Assembly: GCA_029706075.1 (NCBI GenBank)
Contig: JAINUG010000323.1
Coordinates: 1 to 64,000, forward strand
Direction of reading: 5' to 3'
DNA: 64,000 nucleotides
Origin: Aldrovandia affinis
Lineage: Eukaryota; Chordata; Actinopteri; Notacanthiformes; Halosauridae
Part shown: in pieces, positions 29,691 through 43,792 of the stretch
Position numbering within the stretch: position 1 is the stretch's first letter
Layout: each line of letters starts with the position of its first letter
Program-made: the position numbers and the translations under genes
Notes under the pieces: generated by a model
Told to the model about the DNA's origin: nothing
Database searches by the model: none
What the model saw: only the letters and a program-made list of their open reading frames with translations

Positions 29691-30925
29691 CACTATATGG
29701 CCAAAGGTCAGTGGACACCCCTACTAATTATTGAGTTCAGGTGTTTCAGCCACACCCATTGCCAACAGGTGCATAAAATCCAGCACATAGCCATGCAATT
29801 TCCACAGACAAACATTTAGAATTCAGAATGGTTCGTAAAGAGCTCAGTGACTTTAAGCGCGGCACTGTCATAGGATGCCACCTTTGCCACAAGTCAGTTC
29901 GTGAAATTTCTGCCCTACTAGATGTGCCCCGGTCAACTGTAAGTGCTATTATTGTGAAGTGGAAGCACCTAGGAGCAACAACAGCTCAGCCACGAAGTGG
30001 TAGACCACGCAAACTCACAGAGCGGGGCCGACGAATGCTGAAGCGCATAGCGCGTAGAAATTGCCTATCATCTGCTGCAGCACTCACTGCAGAGTACCAG
30101 ACTGCCTCTGGAAGCACCATCAGCACAAGAACTGTGCGTCAGGAGCTTCATGGAATGGGTTTCCATGGCCGAGCAGCTGCACACAAGCCTCACATCACCA
30201 TGCGCAATGCCAAGTGTCGGCTGGAGTGGTGTAAAGCACGCCGCAACTGGACTCTGGAGCAGTGGAAATGTGTTCTTTGGAGTGATGAATCAAGCTTCAC
30301 TATCTGGCAGTCTGATGGACGAATCTGGGTTTGGCGGATGCCAGGAGAACGATACCTTCCGGAATGCATAGTGCCTCCTGTAAAGTTTGGTGGAGGAGAG
30401 ATAATGGCTTGGGGCTGTTTCTCAGGGTTTGGGATGAAGTTCCAGTGAAGGGTATTCTTAATGCTACAGGATACGAAGACATCTTAGCCAATTGGGCGCT
30501 TCCAACTTTGTGGCAACAGTTTGGGGAAGGCCCTTTGCTGTTCCAGCATGACTGTGCCCCTGTGCACAAAGCGAGGTCCATAAAGACATGGTTAGACGAG
30601 TTTGGTGTGGAGGAACTTGATTGGCCTGCACAGAGCCCTGACCTCAACCCATTGAACACCTTTGGGAGGAATTAGAACGCCGATTGCGAACCAGGCCTTC
30701 TCGTACAACATCAGTGCCTGACCTCACAGATGATCTTTTGGCTGAATGGGTACAAATTCCCACAGACACACTCCAAAATCTTGTGGAAAGCCTTCCCAGA
30801 AGAGTGGCAGCTGTCATAGCCACAAAGGGGGGTCCAACTCCATATTAATGGTTTTAGAATGGGATGTCCAACACGCTCATATAGGTGTGATGGTCAGGTG
30901 TCCACTGACTTTTGGCCATATAGTG
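29691..30925 (+). mobile_element. Tc1-like transposon, complete ends, broken transposase
   Basis: The 1235-bp element lies between TA dinucleotides. Its inverted ends are CACTATATGGCCAAAGGTCA at the left and the complement TGACTTTTGGCCATATAGTG at the right. The single gene between them is described separately. This end sequence belongs to a Tc1 family that I recall as widespread in teleosts. Confidence 0.9.
29828..30848 (+). pseudogene. Tc1-like transposase with two frameshifts
   Basis: It starts [16 protein letters not shown] and covers the paired-like DNA-binding region ([31 protein letters not shown]). The DDE core shows LWSDESSF (first Asp), FQHDCAPVHKAR (second Asp) and, after a lost base near 30655, an intact glutamate region followed by the typical end KGGPTPY and TAA at 30848. 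The first break is near 30430, after WGCFSGFG. Only these two lesions interrupt a protein of about 340 aa, so decay is recent or slow. No active protein is expected. Confidence 0.85.
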
Positions 30926-33346
30926 TATGTAATTTAGCTGTTCTGTTTGGAACTTTACCAACCTGAAAGACTGGTGCTAGATTATCTCAGTGTTCAGTGA
31001 GGACCACATTTATTTGCACTCTTTGAATTAGGTGAAAATATGAGGAACTTGACAGGAAAAAACTAAAATAGTTCATGTAGTTAGGTTAATTTGTCATTCA
31101 GCACAAATCATTCTCTTTTATTGCTGTGATCGTAAATGCAAAATAGAAGGCTCAATAAAACACTTTGAACAGCTTTTTCTTTTGCACATTCATTTTCTGC
31201 ATATATAACGGTACGTATAACAATGCACCCATACACACAAAACTACAATTATGATCAGCCCTTGTTGAACTTTGAACTTGTCAAACTATAACAATCAATC
31301 ACTAAATTACCCACAATGAAACTATTCATTCAAGATTGTGGATATGGAAGGGTTTGGGATGTGGAGTCCTTTTACTCAATGTATTATATATTTTTAAATA
31401 GAGTATCAAACTAAGAAACTGAATAATCCAAGATAAAATAGGAAAAATGACCTTGAGTTTAAATACTCATTATGCGTTTAAAATTATTATCTTGGAGTAG
31501 GGCAAAGTATAACCCCTTTCAACAACACGTGCCTTTGTTGCTCTTTCTCTGACACTGAAATCAAATGTTAAAAAACAGAAAATGCTTCTTTTTTTTTTTT
31601 TCATTCTATGACTCTACACCATAAAAAACAACATCTGTCCTGACCATCTGGAAATACAGATTGCCCATCTCTTAAATGAGTCATTTAGTGAAGTGCACGA
31701 CATGATATGACTTTGATAGAGACGTTCCCAGACAGAGAGCTTGCAGTAGTTTGGTATGAGTAATTATACGCTCTGACTTAGGCAGTGACTCTGGGGTGAT
31801 GACATCAGTTCTCAGATGAGCCGCCGCTGAGTTTGAACAGGTAAAGGGGAGGAGAGTCAGCACTGGAACGCCCCACGCGGCCAAAGGAGCAAACAGCTGT
31901 GCTTCCTGACAAGCCCCGACGTCCTGATCACGGACTGTGGTACAACCTCACCAGATTCTCAGCGTGCATAACCTTTTGGCTTCATTCCACTAACTGAACA
32001 GAGAGCTGAAATTGCCCTGCTCTGCACATCATAGGAGATGAAAGAAGCAATCACATTTGCAGTTTCCTGGCATAAACAGCAATGCTGTCAAACTCTGTAG
32101 TGCTTCATCTCACCAAGCAAATGAAAAGGCATATCTACAATGTTTCCCCTCCTTCAGAGGGCACTGAATTCATAAATGACAAATGTCACATTTGATGTAT
32201 ACCTTGATTCATATTACCATTTAAGAATGTAGGCTCTCAAACCGCGTGCAAACTCACAGACATTGTAGCCTAGAAAAAAAATGTCTGCACATGTACAGAT
32301 ATTGTAGAGTGCTATCAGCTGGCACATATATTGTTGTACAGAGATCAGAATCAAACATAAGTTGGAAAAAGTAGCACATAACACATGGAAAAAAATATTT
32401 TTAATAGCTGGGAAAAATGTAAAAATACAATGATTAAGACATTTTTACAGACGCTCTAATGAGGTTCTACTCACAGGCTAAATCACATGACCTAAAATTG
32501 CAGTGTCTCCCACACTAGTTTCAGGTTGAGAAACAGGGTGCACCAATGAGGGCAGAACTCAGGTAAGTGCCCATACACCTGGGATGCATTTCAGGCCTCT
32601 GGAATGTGAAGTTCCTCTGCCAAGTTTTGAACCAAAGAGTTTGTGAGAGCTGATCTGGAGAGGGGATTTACAGATTTGTTTACTGATTGCAGATGGAAGA
32701 GATGGACAGACACCTCCTCCACTTGATATCGCGGCCGATTAAGACACTGATCGCACGGATGGCACGGATATAGCCACGTCGATGCCAGCATCTCAGTTCT
32801 TTAAATATTTCAAAGCAAAGGGAAAAGTGTATTATTCAAAACTGCCAACCCCTCCCCCTCCCCCCACAAAAAAAAGAAAAAAGACAAAGGCAGGCTAGAT
32901 TGAGCTTTTATATTTTTTTAGTTGTCACAACTTGCTCATTTAAACAAACAAAATGGAAAATGGTTTTAAAGGTAAAAAATAAAAGCTGATTCAGATTTTC
33001 ATCGTTTTTTTGGGATGATATAAGAAAGTGGACTTTTTTCTCCTTAATTTTTTTAATCACTATAACAGTCGCAGGGTTTCTTCGGAGAAGGGTGTGAGTG
33101 CAGAGACTGGATCACGAAACACAAGCTCACCTTTCTCGTGTTTTCTCTTCTGTCTGTTCCTCTATGATGAACGTACGACTCATGGATTTGTACTCGTATG
33201 TTATTTATTTTTTTAGAGAGAGAAATTGAGAGCATTCAGAAAATTACCTGAGCATTTGACTCTCTTTCACCATATTTCCAAAGAGAAGCATGGTTTCTCT
33301 CCAACTGGACGGCCGAGAAGACAGTACGATTAAAAGGAAACAGAGA
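30926..33346. other. Gene-free region
   Basis: No coding exon is evident. A less AT-rich block around 31780-31970 (GATGACATCAGTTCTCAGAT and following) stands out from its surroundings and might be regulatory, but no specific element is recognised. Confidence 0.35.
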
Positions 33347-33709
33347 GGGCGGCGGATAGCATAGCGGTTTAACGCACCGTATCTTGGCTAGTCCGATAAG
33401 AGTGCAGCTAACCGAATGCGGTTCGAAACCCGTCCCTGCCAGACTGCCCCTGGCCGTTAGCCCCGATCGTGGGAGGCATTTGGCTGTCCGCCCCAGAGGG
33501 AGGGGGTAGGGTGAGCCGGCATGAGTCCATCGAGGAGTGGAAGGGCGTCCGTGGTCAAGTTCCGTCTTGGAAGAGGCAGATCTGCCGGCCCCGGAAATTG
33601 GCTCGTTACCCGGAGGACGGGCAGCGAACTCGTGGGGGAGGGTGAATTAGATAAATAAAGGGTATAATTGGCAACCAAATTGGGAGAAAAACAGGGATTT
33701 TTTTTTTGA
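33347..33709 (+). mobile_element. Full-length SINE copy B (ATTGGC-tail family)
   Basis: The head carries a box A (TAGCATAGCGG) and a box B (GGTTCGAAACC), as in a tRNA-derived pol III promoter. The shared core TTTGGCTGTCCGCCCCAGAG and tail ATAATTGGCAACCAAATTGG-GAGAAAAACAGG follow, with a final T run. No clear target-site duplication was found. Confidence 0.8.
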
Positions 33710-36700
33710 ACAGGCGCTTGTGAGTTTTGTACACTTTGACCCTTCTCCACTGACCAAATACATTCTAATGTTAGTAGATAGGAGAAAGGGGTTTGAAGCA
33801 ACACGTGGAGATGAACAGAAAAAACGACATTTGATTTTTCTTTTTCATTCCATTCAGATTTGTCAATGGATTATGCTATGCCACCTACACATGCAGGGAG
33901 CACTGCAGCTGAAGTGCATGCTCTACCCATACACTAGCCTGCAAGCCAGTGATGAGTTACCAGCTTTGGCAACTGTAACCAAGGGAAATCCTCCCTTCAT
34001 CAGTGGTAAAATTGAAAATCTGTCCCAACACTGCAGATTCCCAGTCATAGCCAATGATACAGCCCCATCTTGAACTTGTGGTGTCTAGTCTATAGGGCTT
34101 AGCCTGTGCTTGGGGCAAGCTCCTTCAGCCACTGAGTCATTGAGTCCTGGAAATTTGGGGGTGAGGGTGGGAATGGAAAATGTGTGCCCTATGAAGATTC
34201 TCAGATTTGGAGGTGTGCCACTTTGCATGACGAAGGCCTGTTTGTGTGTGGGGGGGGCATCTTGGCTTGTCGATGGTCAGTTTCAGTTCTCAATGCTGGA
34301 TGTGAGAGGTGAGTGTAGAGGTTCATTTTCATGGATCCAGAAAGTTCAAGTTGAAATCCCTGAGAGGAACTTTGGCAAAGTGCCTACAAATTGCTTCAGT
34401 GCACTTTACATGTAAAAATGCAAAATGTAAGCCGTTCCAAGTTGCACTGTATAAGGACATCTGCTGAGGAGATGACCCGGGTCTGTTTCTGTCGGGGGGC
34501 AGACTCCAGTGGGTGTGGCCTCTGCTACAGCAAGGTGTGTGTGCTAGAGACACAGATTTGTGCTGGACAAAACTCTGTATTGCAGTTTTATTTTAAATGT
34601 TACGGAAAAAAAAAAGCCATTCATATTACCCAGATTCAATGCATTTTCATAACAAAATAGCAAAAATGGAAAATATGTCATGAGTCGGAAAATAAGACAT
34701 GAAAGGTTTTATTTAACCCCATCTGAATCTGAATAGATAAATAGCGTACTGTTATATACACTGTTATACATAGGATTATTTTAAGAAAATGTACTTATAT
34801 TTCAAATTGAATATAAACCACGTTTTGAAGTCATTAGGTTTAAGGAAGAACAAATCAATTCACACGTCAGTGATATATTCATTAGGTTCAATCAATCAGG
34901 CAGCATTCTTCCAAGTTGAGACCCACTGGATGATTCTATACAGTGCAAAACAATTAAAAAAGGAAGGAATCTCCATCATAGCCCGATTATGGAATACAGA
35001 GGTTCTAAGTCAACCCAATTACATAACAAATACACAGTATACATAATAAAAGTGGAGCTATTTACAGAAGATCAATTCTACAGTCACCACTTAACATGGA
35101 ATGGGGGTGATGGGACAGTGGGGCTTCACGAACCCCAAAATGGGCGGACCTGTTGCGTGTCATCAGTGACTGGCTGCTTTGCGATCTAAATGTGCAATTG
35201 TAGCATTTTGCTGTGGATATGACTTACATGTCATTGGATGACAACACATGGTAGTCCCACCCACTATGGGGTTCTCACAATCCTAACACCGAGATAAGAT
35301 TTAATATTGCTGAGATGAGGAGGATGTTATGGTCACAGTTTTCCATCAAAGGCTCCATATTAAGTTGTTGGGTTAAGGGTTGGGGGGGGGAGTTGTCCTG
35401 AGAGGAGCAGGAGAAACTGCCACAATGGTGTTGAACTGCACACAACAGGGCTTGCAACATTGGGGGTGGGGGATTGTTAAAATAATTCAAGCTCACTGCA
35501 GACGTGGTGATGTAATGGATGTGGGATGGCCAGGGACCAAAGGAACACAAGCTGCCTCTACAATCTCTTCACCATCATCACCAAAACACCCCCAGACACT
35601 TCCCACATCCACAACGCAGACAGCCACAGAAAGGTATAATTCCTCTCTCAGTGAGTGTAGGAACTGGTCTTTAATGGGTCTAGTTAAACTGAGTCTTCTA
35701 CGTACCTATGGTCTTTTAAAAACATGTTCGCATACACATGTGTATTGGTTGGCGCATGATCATAAATTGTCTAAATATTATATTTGTGAATGTAGTCATT
35801 AGTCTTATCACGGCTGAATGGACATTAGCAGCAGAAAAGTCTTCAGTACTGACCCATCATGAAAACGCAGTTAGGACTGTACCATGGGGAAAACTATAGC
35901 TTTTAGAAGAGTCACTGGCAACCTTGACAAGCCTTTATCTCTGTATATGAAGAGATTATACATTTTGTCACATATTAAACATTGTGTCAAACAATTTGCA
36001 TAGGTGAAAAGAACAAACACAGATGAGGTTTGTGTAGTTTGCCACAAGGTCAAAAGTAAAACACACAGAAACAGGAGCATGCACGCAGACATGGAGACAC
36101 GCAAACACACACACGCACGCACAAATTAACAGCTGCGCTTCATGTTTCCCACAATACTATCCTCATATAACCTGCGAGACACAAACCTAATGACGCAACC
36201 TTCTCAGATAGGCCTTTGGAGCCCCAGTGACAAATACAGCACTCCTCACTGGAACGGGACACGGAAGTGAAGGAAATGGAAACGTGATACAATATTCCAG
36301 ACACCATCGATCTGAACCTGAGTCAGAGAGGAAAGAGACAGTGACACGGGGACGGAGAAGGAAATGCGGCTCTTTACTGATGTCAAAATGGACATCTTAC
36401 AAACCAATACATTTACACCTGTGACCATTAGGAATTTAGGACTTCATCAAATTTGTGTTGGTTTAAAACCCACGTCTCAGAGCTTTGGTGGAGAAAACAT
36501 AAAATAAGACCCATGATTCATTGATTAAATTTCACATTTCAGTAATGTTGCCACTGATTCAATTACCATGCGATTTTGAATTTGTACGGTAAATACACCT
36601 AGGTTGATAAATAAAAAAAACAAGTAATAATAATATTATTATTAATAATAAAAGAAAGAAAAAAAAAAAAGGAAAGAGGAGCTCTTGTTACTCATACTTA

Positions 36701-37846
36701 ATAAAGCCTGGGACATAAAAAGCACCAAAGGTACTCTACAGTGGAAACCATTAAGCCCTGCAGTAAATAGTGCACCCACACTGTACCTAGGCTACATTCA
36801 TAGAAACTGCGTCGTCGGCCGAGTTATCTGTATTTATTGGAGGCCTGTAGCCTTCCTGACTTTGTGCTTTGTCATTAGTCATTCTTTGGGGTGTATGGGA
36901 TTTTGCCAATTTTACATCGGATGTCACAACCTAACTGTCAGCCATTTTGGGGCACACAGTCCATCACAGTAGTCCAGTGCACAGCACAGAGACCGGAAAC
37001 TAAGCCTTTTATTTATTTATAAAAAATAAAAAATAAAAAATAAAAAAAATCATGGAAAGGTTTTTAATTGCATCCCCCCGATCGCTCACTAGCATGCTAA
37101 CATTTAGTTTGATAAGTGATTTAGATATTAGTTGGCAAATTATACTGAGAATAAAGTTGAAGTGTTTATGGAACACAAGATCTACTATAGAGATTCATCT
37201 ATATTGCGCCATATTACCTTTCAGCTTAATATCCCTACAACCTCCACTTCTGGTTTCCATGTTAACTACATGAGCCATTTCCGTGGATGAATCACATGAC
37301 ACAGTAGTCCCACCCACTCTTACGGTCAGCATTGCATCTCCAGTAAGGAGCTGTGCCTGCCTGAGTCGCATGATTAAAATCTATTCATAAAACATTCACA
37401 CACGCAGCTCTCCCTCTCACCCAGGATATAAATACAAGTCCCTGTGCTGTGGATACCCACAGCAGCTGTACGGACTCGGTGACCCGCACATCTGCAAACC
37501 CAGCGTTGACCTTGTGCCCCTTCAATTTAGTCAAAGAAACCGGTGGGATCCCCTAGCTGGACGTTCACTCCGTCCAGCTTGCCGATCTTTGCGGAAACCA
37601 CACCGACTGCGACTGGGTTTCTAAGTGCAAGGCCGTCTTTGGCAGTGTGGCTCCACCCCGAGCAGTGATGGTCTCGCAGTCCCGTCTGTTCTAGCGTCAC
37701 TACAGCCCCTGATCCAAGGCCAAGCATAGCCCCTCCCCACACCTGCGGTCCCTGCAGTTTGAAGGACCCCGGTGTGCCCCGGCCCCTGGTCTCGCCGTAG
37801 CCCCGCCCCCGCTGAGGGTGCCCCTCCTCCAGCCCTTATCGGGGGG
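33710..37846. other. cog3 downstream region; probable 3' UTR at the high end
   Basis: No gene of its own is recognisable. The part nearest cog3 (about 37008-37846) probably includes its 3' UTR: minus-strand AATAAA signals lie at 37017-37008. A plus-strand TATAAATA at 37425-37434 precedes a 7-bp-stem hairpin (37446-37463), but no reading frame follows. A-rich runs occur at 36605-36670 and 37020-37050. Confidence 0.4.
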
Positions 37847-40800
37847 TTACTTATTCGCAGACAACAGCAGGTTGATCTGAGAGAGGAGAGAGAAGAGAGG
37901 ACAGGGGAGAGGAGGTTACGATGCTGTGGCTGTAATGGCCGCTCTGAGATCCTGCAAAGGCAGGGGTAACTTTCTAACCTCGCATAAGGTTGAAAGTGAA
38001 TTCGTGCATTTGCATGGAGCTCCGATTTTGCATAGTTTCTATATATACAGATCTATCAATCGTTTCTTTGACTCACATACCCAAAGTTTTAGTACGAACT
38101 TTGATAGATCACAAACGGTCTTACAGTTGTACACAAATGAATACTCTTTGAATCACAACATAAAACAACATGAGTAACTTGCCCTGTATGGTAGAAAGTA
38201 ATTTCATCCTCTTAAATATAATGGCAAAAAAATTAAGTGGGTTACCTGGTCCATAGAGGGACAGGTATGTGTTTGAGGTGGGGTTACCTGCTCCATAGAG
38301 AGACAGGTGCGTGTTTGATGTGGGGTTACCTGCTCCATAGAGGGACAGGTATGTGTTTGAGGTGGGGTTACCTGCTCCATAGAGGGACAGGTGCGTGTTT
38401 GAGGTAGGGTTACCTGCTCCATAGAGGGACAGGTGCGTGTTTGATGTGGGGTTACCTGCTCCATAGAGGGACAGGTGCGTGTTTGATGTGGGGTTACCTG
38501 CTCCATAGAGGGACAGGCTATGATCTGCAGGTCTTCTCCGCTGAACTCCTCCTGTAGCAGTGCATGCAGTCTCTGGAAGACTTGCTGGATGTTGCTCTGC
38601 AAAGACACAAGAGACACCCCCCACACAGTAAGGAGTTTTTTGTTTTTTTTAACAACGCTGTAAGACAGACGACCGGGGGGCGAATGCTGGGGGCAATCTC
38701 TTCAACTCTTCATTAAGGCTACGGGTGATCGGTGGGGACGCCGCTGCCAAGACGCAAGCGCGACCCACCCGGACAGGCTTGAAGAGGATGAACTCCGTGT
38801 CTCTGTTGGCCAGGTACAGGGACATCCTCTGCATGGTTGGGGGCAGCTTGGTCTTCATCACGCGGTACGTGGCCACCACCATTTCGTTGATCTTGGCTGC
38901 GGGGGAGAAGACAGTCAAGCCTGGTAACCTTCCTGTTCACACTGCCTGGGCTCCTCCCTTAACATCGTGTCCCAAAGCTCTGCTGCTCTTCGGTCCACTC
39001 TGCCCAGACCAACCGGACTTGTGCAACCGGTTCTCTGTGGCTCAGTTGGTAGAGCATGGCGTTGGCAACACTTAGGTTGTGGGTTCATTCCCCACTGGGG
39101 CCACATATACTGAAAATGTATGCATTCACTACTGTAAGTCGCTTTGGATAAAAGTGTCTGCTAAATGGCGTATATTAACCGGACTTGTGTTTTTCCGCTC
39201 CGACATCTGGTCAAAATTACAGAATTTGCACAATGATTACTCAGCATAGTCGGTTTTCCTTTTTCCTTTTCCAACAGTGGAATATCACGTCTTAAGACAA
39301 CACTTGTGCCCTTTGCTAAACAAATACTTTACAGCGGCTCATTTGGGTCGATGAGCCTGTGTTTATGTATGTGGCTTATTCGCTAACACTGGATACATAA
39401 GGTCCAGGGAATTAGCTGTACCAAAAACCGGCGAAAACACTGGCCCTTCAGAAGTCAAACTTTGCGCACGGGATGGGCAAGGTGTGGACGCATGCGTACG
39501 TGACTGTCTGTCTGTGTGTGTGTGTGTGTACATTTCCATGAGTCTGTACAGAGGGTGCTCTCACTGACCGGGCTGTGCCCACGGCTGCTGGGAGAGGTTA
39601 TATGTGGGGCCCCCTTGGATGGCCATGGTCTTCAGCGCAGACACCTGAAATGGCATCGATGAGAAAAACAACTCCAACATCGATAAACCTACAGGGTGAC
39701 AGCAATGAACCGCAAACCTCCCCCCCCCCCTCCCCTCAAGAGCAAGGCTAGCCAGGAGCACACTCAGACCCTGGCTTTACTGAGCTCTCCCTACACTGCT
39801 GGCTCACACAGAACACCTTCCCGGGCCAAAAAAAACAACACACAAAAACATGCACTCGTCTCCGCTTGCCAAGAGAGGCCAACACGCGTGTTTCTCATAC
39901 TAACATTTGATGATGTGAAGCAGGAAGAAATGCATAGAGTTACATGGCCCACCCCCTCCCTGGCCCTACTTCCTCCGTGGTTCCAAACAAGATAATAAGC
40001 CATCCCTTTCTGCTGCGGGGAGCTCAAAGGAAGAGGGCGCAAAGCGTTCTCTGCCTTCGTGCATCGGGCCTTTGTTTAAACTCCGCCTGGTTTGAACCTT
40101 GGTCAGGAACTCCTCCAGGTTTTCCACAAACAGGCGGCTCTGCTGCTGGATGAACTGCTCGCAGCTGGACTTCAGGTGCCGGTCCACGTCCTTCTTGGAG
40201 TCGATGTAGTGCTCCTTTATCTCTGGCGTTCCCTGCGGAGAGGGGAGAGTCAGGAAGTTCGAGAAAAGGCCCGTATGTGGCGTGCGCAAAACACAACACC
40301 CGTGTAGGGAAGGCTTTCTGTTATTTTGGGCAGTGGGTTTTGGGGGATTTCCACAGATGTATTTCCGTCAGCCTATTATTCTGCAATTAACAGAGGTGAC
40401 CTTTGACGTCTTCCTAAATTACATCGTGAACCACATCCTCGCTTTCATAACAGGGCTCAGAAATGTCATACTGATGCCGATGAAAGACCGTAATGTCTCC
40501 ACTGTGAACGACTTAGAATTGTAGCGATTCGAAGATCGCCTCCAAACAGACACGGGAGTCCCAGTGACAATAAAACAGAGACTTTACCTCGAGCAGGAAT
40601 TCAAGGATGGCGTTGTGACTGTTGAGTCTGAAGAAACTGGGAACCATCTTGGGGTTCAGGATCTTGAACGCCGCGTCTACAAAACAGCAAACCGTTTCAC
40701 TGGGCGATTTCATCACAGCGTTGTTTCATCACGCCGTTTCATCACAGCGATGACGGTGCCCCCCAATGTCTGGTAATAAACACAAAGTAACTGTTTGATC

Positions 40801-42820
40801 ACGCATCCTCGGCGACAAGGCTGATTCCCGTCAACCCTGGAGAGGGCAATCGAATCCCTAACGAGGGCGTCTGCCTAATCATGTGATCTTTTCGGTTTAA
40901 AAATGTGGCACAACCATTACATTTTGCATACAATTGCGGGAAAACCTCTACAATACATCCGTAGGCACATATTTATATCCATTTGGAGCGGTTTACGGTT
41001 ACCTCTGGTTTTCTTCAGGTCCAGGGAGATCTCCTTGATGGAGAAGTCGGTGTGGAACGGAGCGATCTGCTCTCGCATGATTAGCAGGTGCTTTATTAGA
41101 AACAGCTGCCCGTCCACCTGGGTCTGCGCAGAAGACAAACGTTCAACACACTACTGTTGCTCACCGTTTCTACAACCAATCAACGGTGCACTGGCTCACT
41201 GTCTATGCAGAGAGAACATTTGCTCATCATGTTACACTGGCACTCTGCGTTCGCCTTTTCTTCAGGGTCCAGAGAGAGGTCTGACCGCTACTGGCCCATC
41301 AAAGTAAGTGCTGGAAAGAACCTGCTCTTCCTGCAAGGTCTAAGGAATAACCAAGCTCAGGCCAACTGAGGGAGGCAGGCAGACAGCTTCAGCCATGGGA
41401 AAGGGGAAGAGCACAGGGTAGTGTGGCTGCCGGCACACGCAGACACGCATATCCACACTGAGACCTGTTTTGATCCAAGAGAGCCCTTCTGACATCTGGT
41501 TGGAATTTACCCCAAAAGCACCCCCAGACACACTGACTCTGTTCTCATCCAGAGCTGCTTGTTTAGATTTGAATCCAACGGTCTGGGAATCGGGGGAACA
41601 GAGCTATCATCCGCTACACAGAAACCCTATCAACCATATAACCTTTAATTGCACGGGACCACGGGACAAACATTGTGACCCACGTTTCAACAGGGAACTG
41701 GTCACGGATTTAAAAAGTTTCCGATAACGATTGCGTAAAACGGGCTAAAAATAAACAAAGAAAAAACAAGACAAAACAAATAAGTAAAAAAATATATTAA
41801 AAGGGAGCTTCTCTGCCATCGTGTCCAGAGCCATTTCTCCGAAAACATTTATTTCAGAGCAACCATGATGAAGCCCCAAAGTGTTTTTTTTTTTTTTAAG
41901 GACTAACAGTTAGCTGGAGAGGAATCTGCAGGTCCGGGCGTGACCGAGTGCACAGCTGTGTCTACGGCTGATTGACTCTGACTAACCTTGTTCTTCGTGA
42001 TGACGTCGGTGGCTTTCAGTAAGGACTGGATGCAGGCAGACAGAGCCTCCTGCGATAAGCCTTGGAACACCGCCCTCTGGAGGAACAGGAGGTGAATTGC
42101 ATGAACATACAGCAGCAGACGCCGTGAGTCAGAACAGAGACTGCAGAGTAACCCTATTAAATCTCTTGTCAGACACAGCTGCAGCATAGAACAAATGACT
42201 TCTCTCTTCTCGAGATGACTGGACCCAAAGTCACATTTTCCAACATCGCTACCATTCCGTCTTCAGACCCTGATGACTTTGTTCACCAATAACCCTACAA
42301 TTAATCACATCGGAACTTAAAATCTGGAAAACATTGCAGATGGCTTCCAAAGCAGTAATGTACCTGCAACAACAGGAATGCTGAAGAGGTTTATTTGGGG
42401 CTCAAATTCACTATCCGGGCTTGGTCAAAATTCTAAATTGCGACCGTAGGGTAGTAATGTACAGTGGTGATTTTTTCATTAGAAAGCATGCAAATGAGCC
42501 CGAATGCTATGAAATGCTACTAGACATGTCAGTGTTTTTGGTTCCTCTCTGAGACTGTACATTCCACGCGTCCTTATTGTCAGTGGCAGGGTCTCGGCGT
42601 GCTCACGTCGATGCATCTGTAGAGCTTGGACAGGCACACCAGCGTTCGACGAACAGTCGGGTACCACATGCCGTGCAGGTCGGCGGGAGAGATGGAGGCC
42701 TGCGGCCGGGACGCCACGCTTCCTGTGGGGACAGGGGACCAGAGACAAGACACGTAAGCTTCTGTCTGCTCACCCTGTGTGCGCCAGCGTGCACGCTGGT
42801 GTGTGTCTGCATGTGTGAGC

Positions 42821-42851
<31 letters not shown>

Positions 42852-43413
42852 CGTGAGAGTGAATGCTAGTGTGTGTGTGTGTGTGTGTGTGAGCGTGCGT
42901 GTGTGTGAGAGTGTGAATGCTAGTGGGTGTGTGTGAGCACGAGTGTGAATGCTAGTGTGTGTGAGAGAGTGTGTGAATGCTAGTGTGTGAATGCTAGTGT
43001 GTGTATGCTTGTGTGTGTGTGTGTGTGTGTGTGTGTGAGAATGCTAGTGTGTGTGTGTGCATGTGCATGAGATCGTGAGAGTGAATGCTAGTGTGTGTGT
43101 GAGAGTGCGAATGCTAGTGTGCATGTGTGTGTGAGCGTGCGTGTGTGTGTGTGAGCGTGAGAGTGTGAATGCTAGTGTTTGTGTGTGTGTGAGCACGAGT
43201 GTGAATGCTAGTGTGTGTGAGAGTGTGAATGCTAGTGTGTGTATGCTTGTGTGTGTGTATGTGTGTGAGAGAGTGTGTGGGTGTGTGTGAATGCTAGTGT
43301 GTGTGTGTGCATGTGTGTGTGAGCGTGTGTGTGGATGCTAGTGTGTGTGTGTGTGTGAATGTGAATGCTAGTGTGCGTGTGCATCTGTGTGTGTGTGTGC
43401 GTGAGAGTGTGAA

Positions 43414-43452
<39 letters not shown>

Positions 43453-43525
43453 TAGTGTGTGTATGCTTGTGTGTGTATGTGTGTGAGAGAGTGTATGGGT
43501 GTGTGTGAATGCTAGTGTGTGTGTG

Positions 43526-43610
<85 letters not shown>

Positions 43611-43759
43611 GAGTGTGAATGCTAGTATGCGAGTGTGAATGTGAATGTGAATGCTAGTGTGCATGTGTGTGTGAGCGCATGTGTGTGAATGCTAGTGTGT
43701 GTGTGCGAGCATGAGAGTGTGACTGCTGGTGCATGTGAGAGAAAGTGTGAATGCTAGTA

Positions 43760-43792
<33 letters not shown>

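Noticed and set aside
31780..31970. Possible conserved regulatory element between ednrb and cog3
   Set aside because: It only stands out by base composition. Without a cross-species alignment there is nothing specific to support it.
33347..33440. tRNA gene (box A and box B present)
   Set aside because: The spacing and flanks are those of a SINE head. No full cloverleaf is visible, and the same head recurs with a SINE tail elsewhere.
35380..35802. 140-codon open frame on the plus strand
   Set aside because: Composition looks random, there is no recognisable motif, and it lies in gene-free sequence.
38239..38518. Possible CRISPR-like array (regularly spaced repeats)
   Set aside because: The units are contiguous 42-bp tandem copies without unique spacers, in a fish gene.
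38121..38624. 167-codon minus-strand frame through the minisatellite ([10 protein letters not shown] repeats)
   Set aside because: It is out of frame with cog3 exon 22, so it is a by-product of the 42-bp period.
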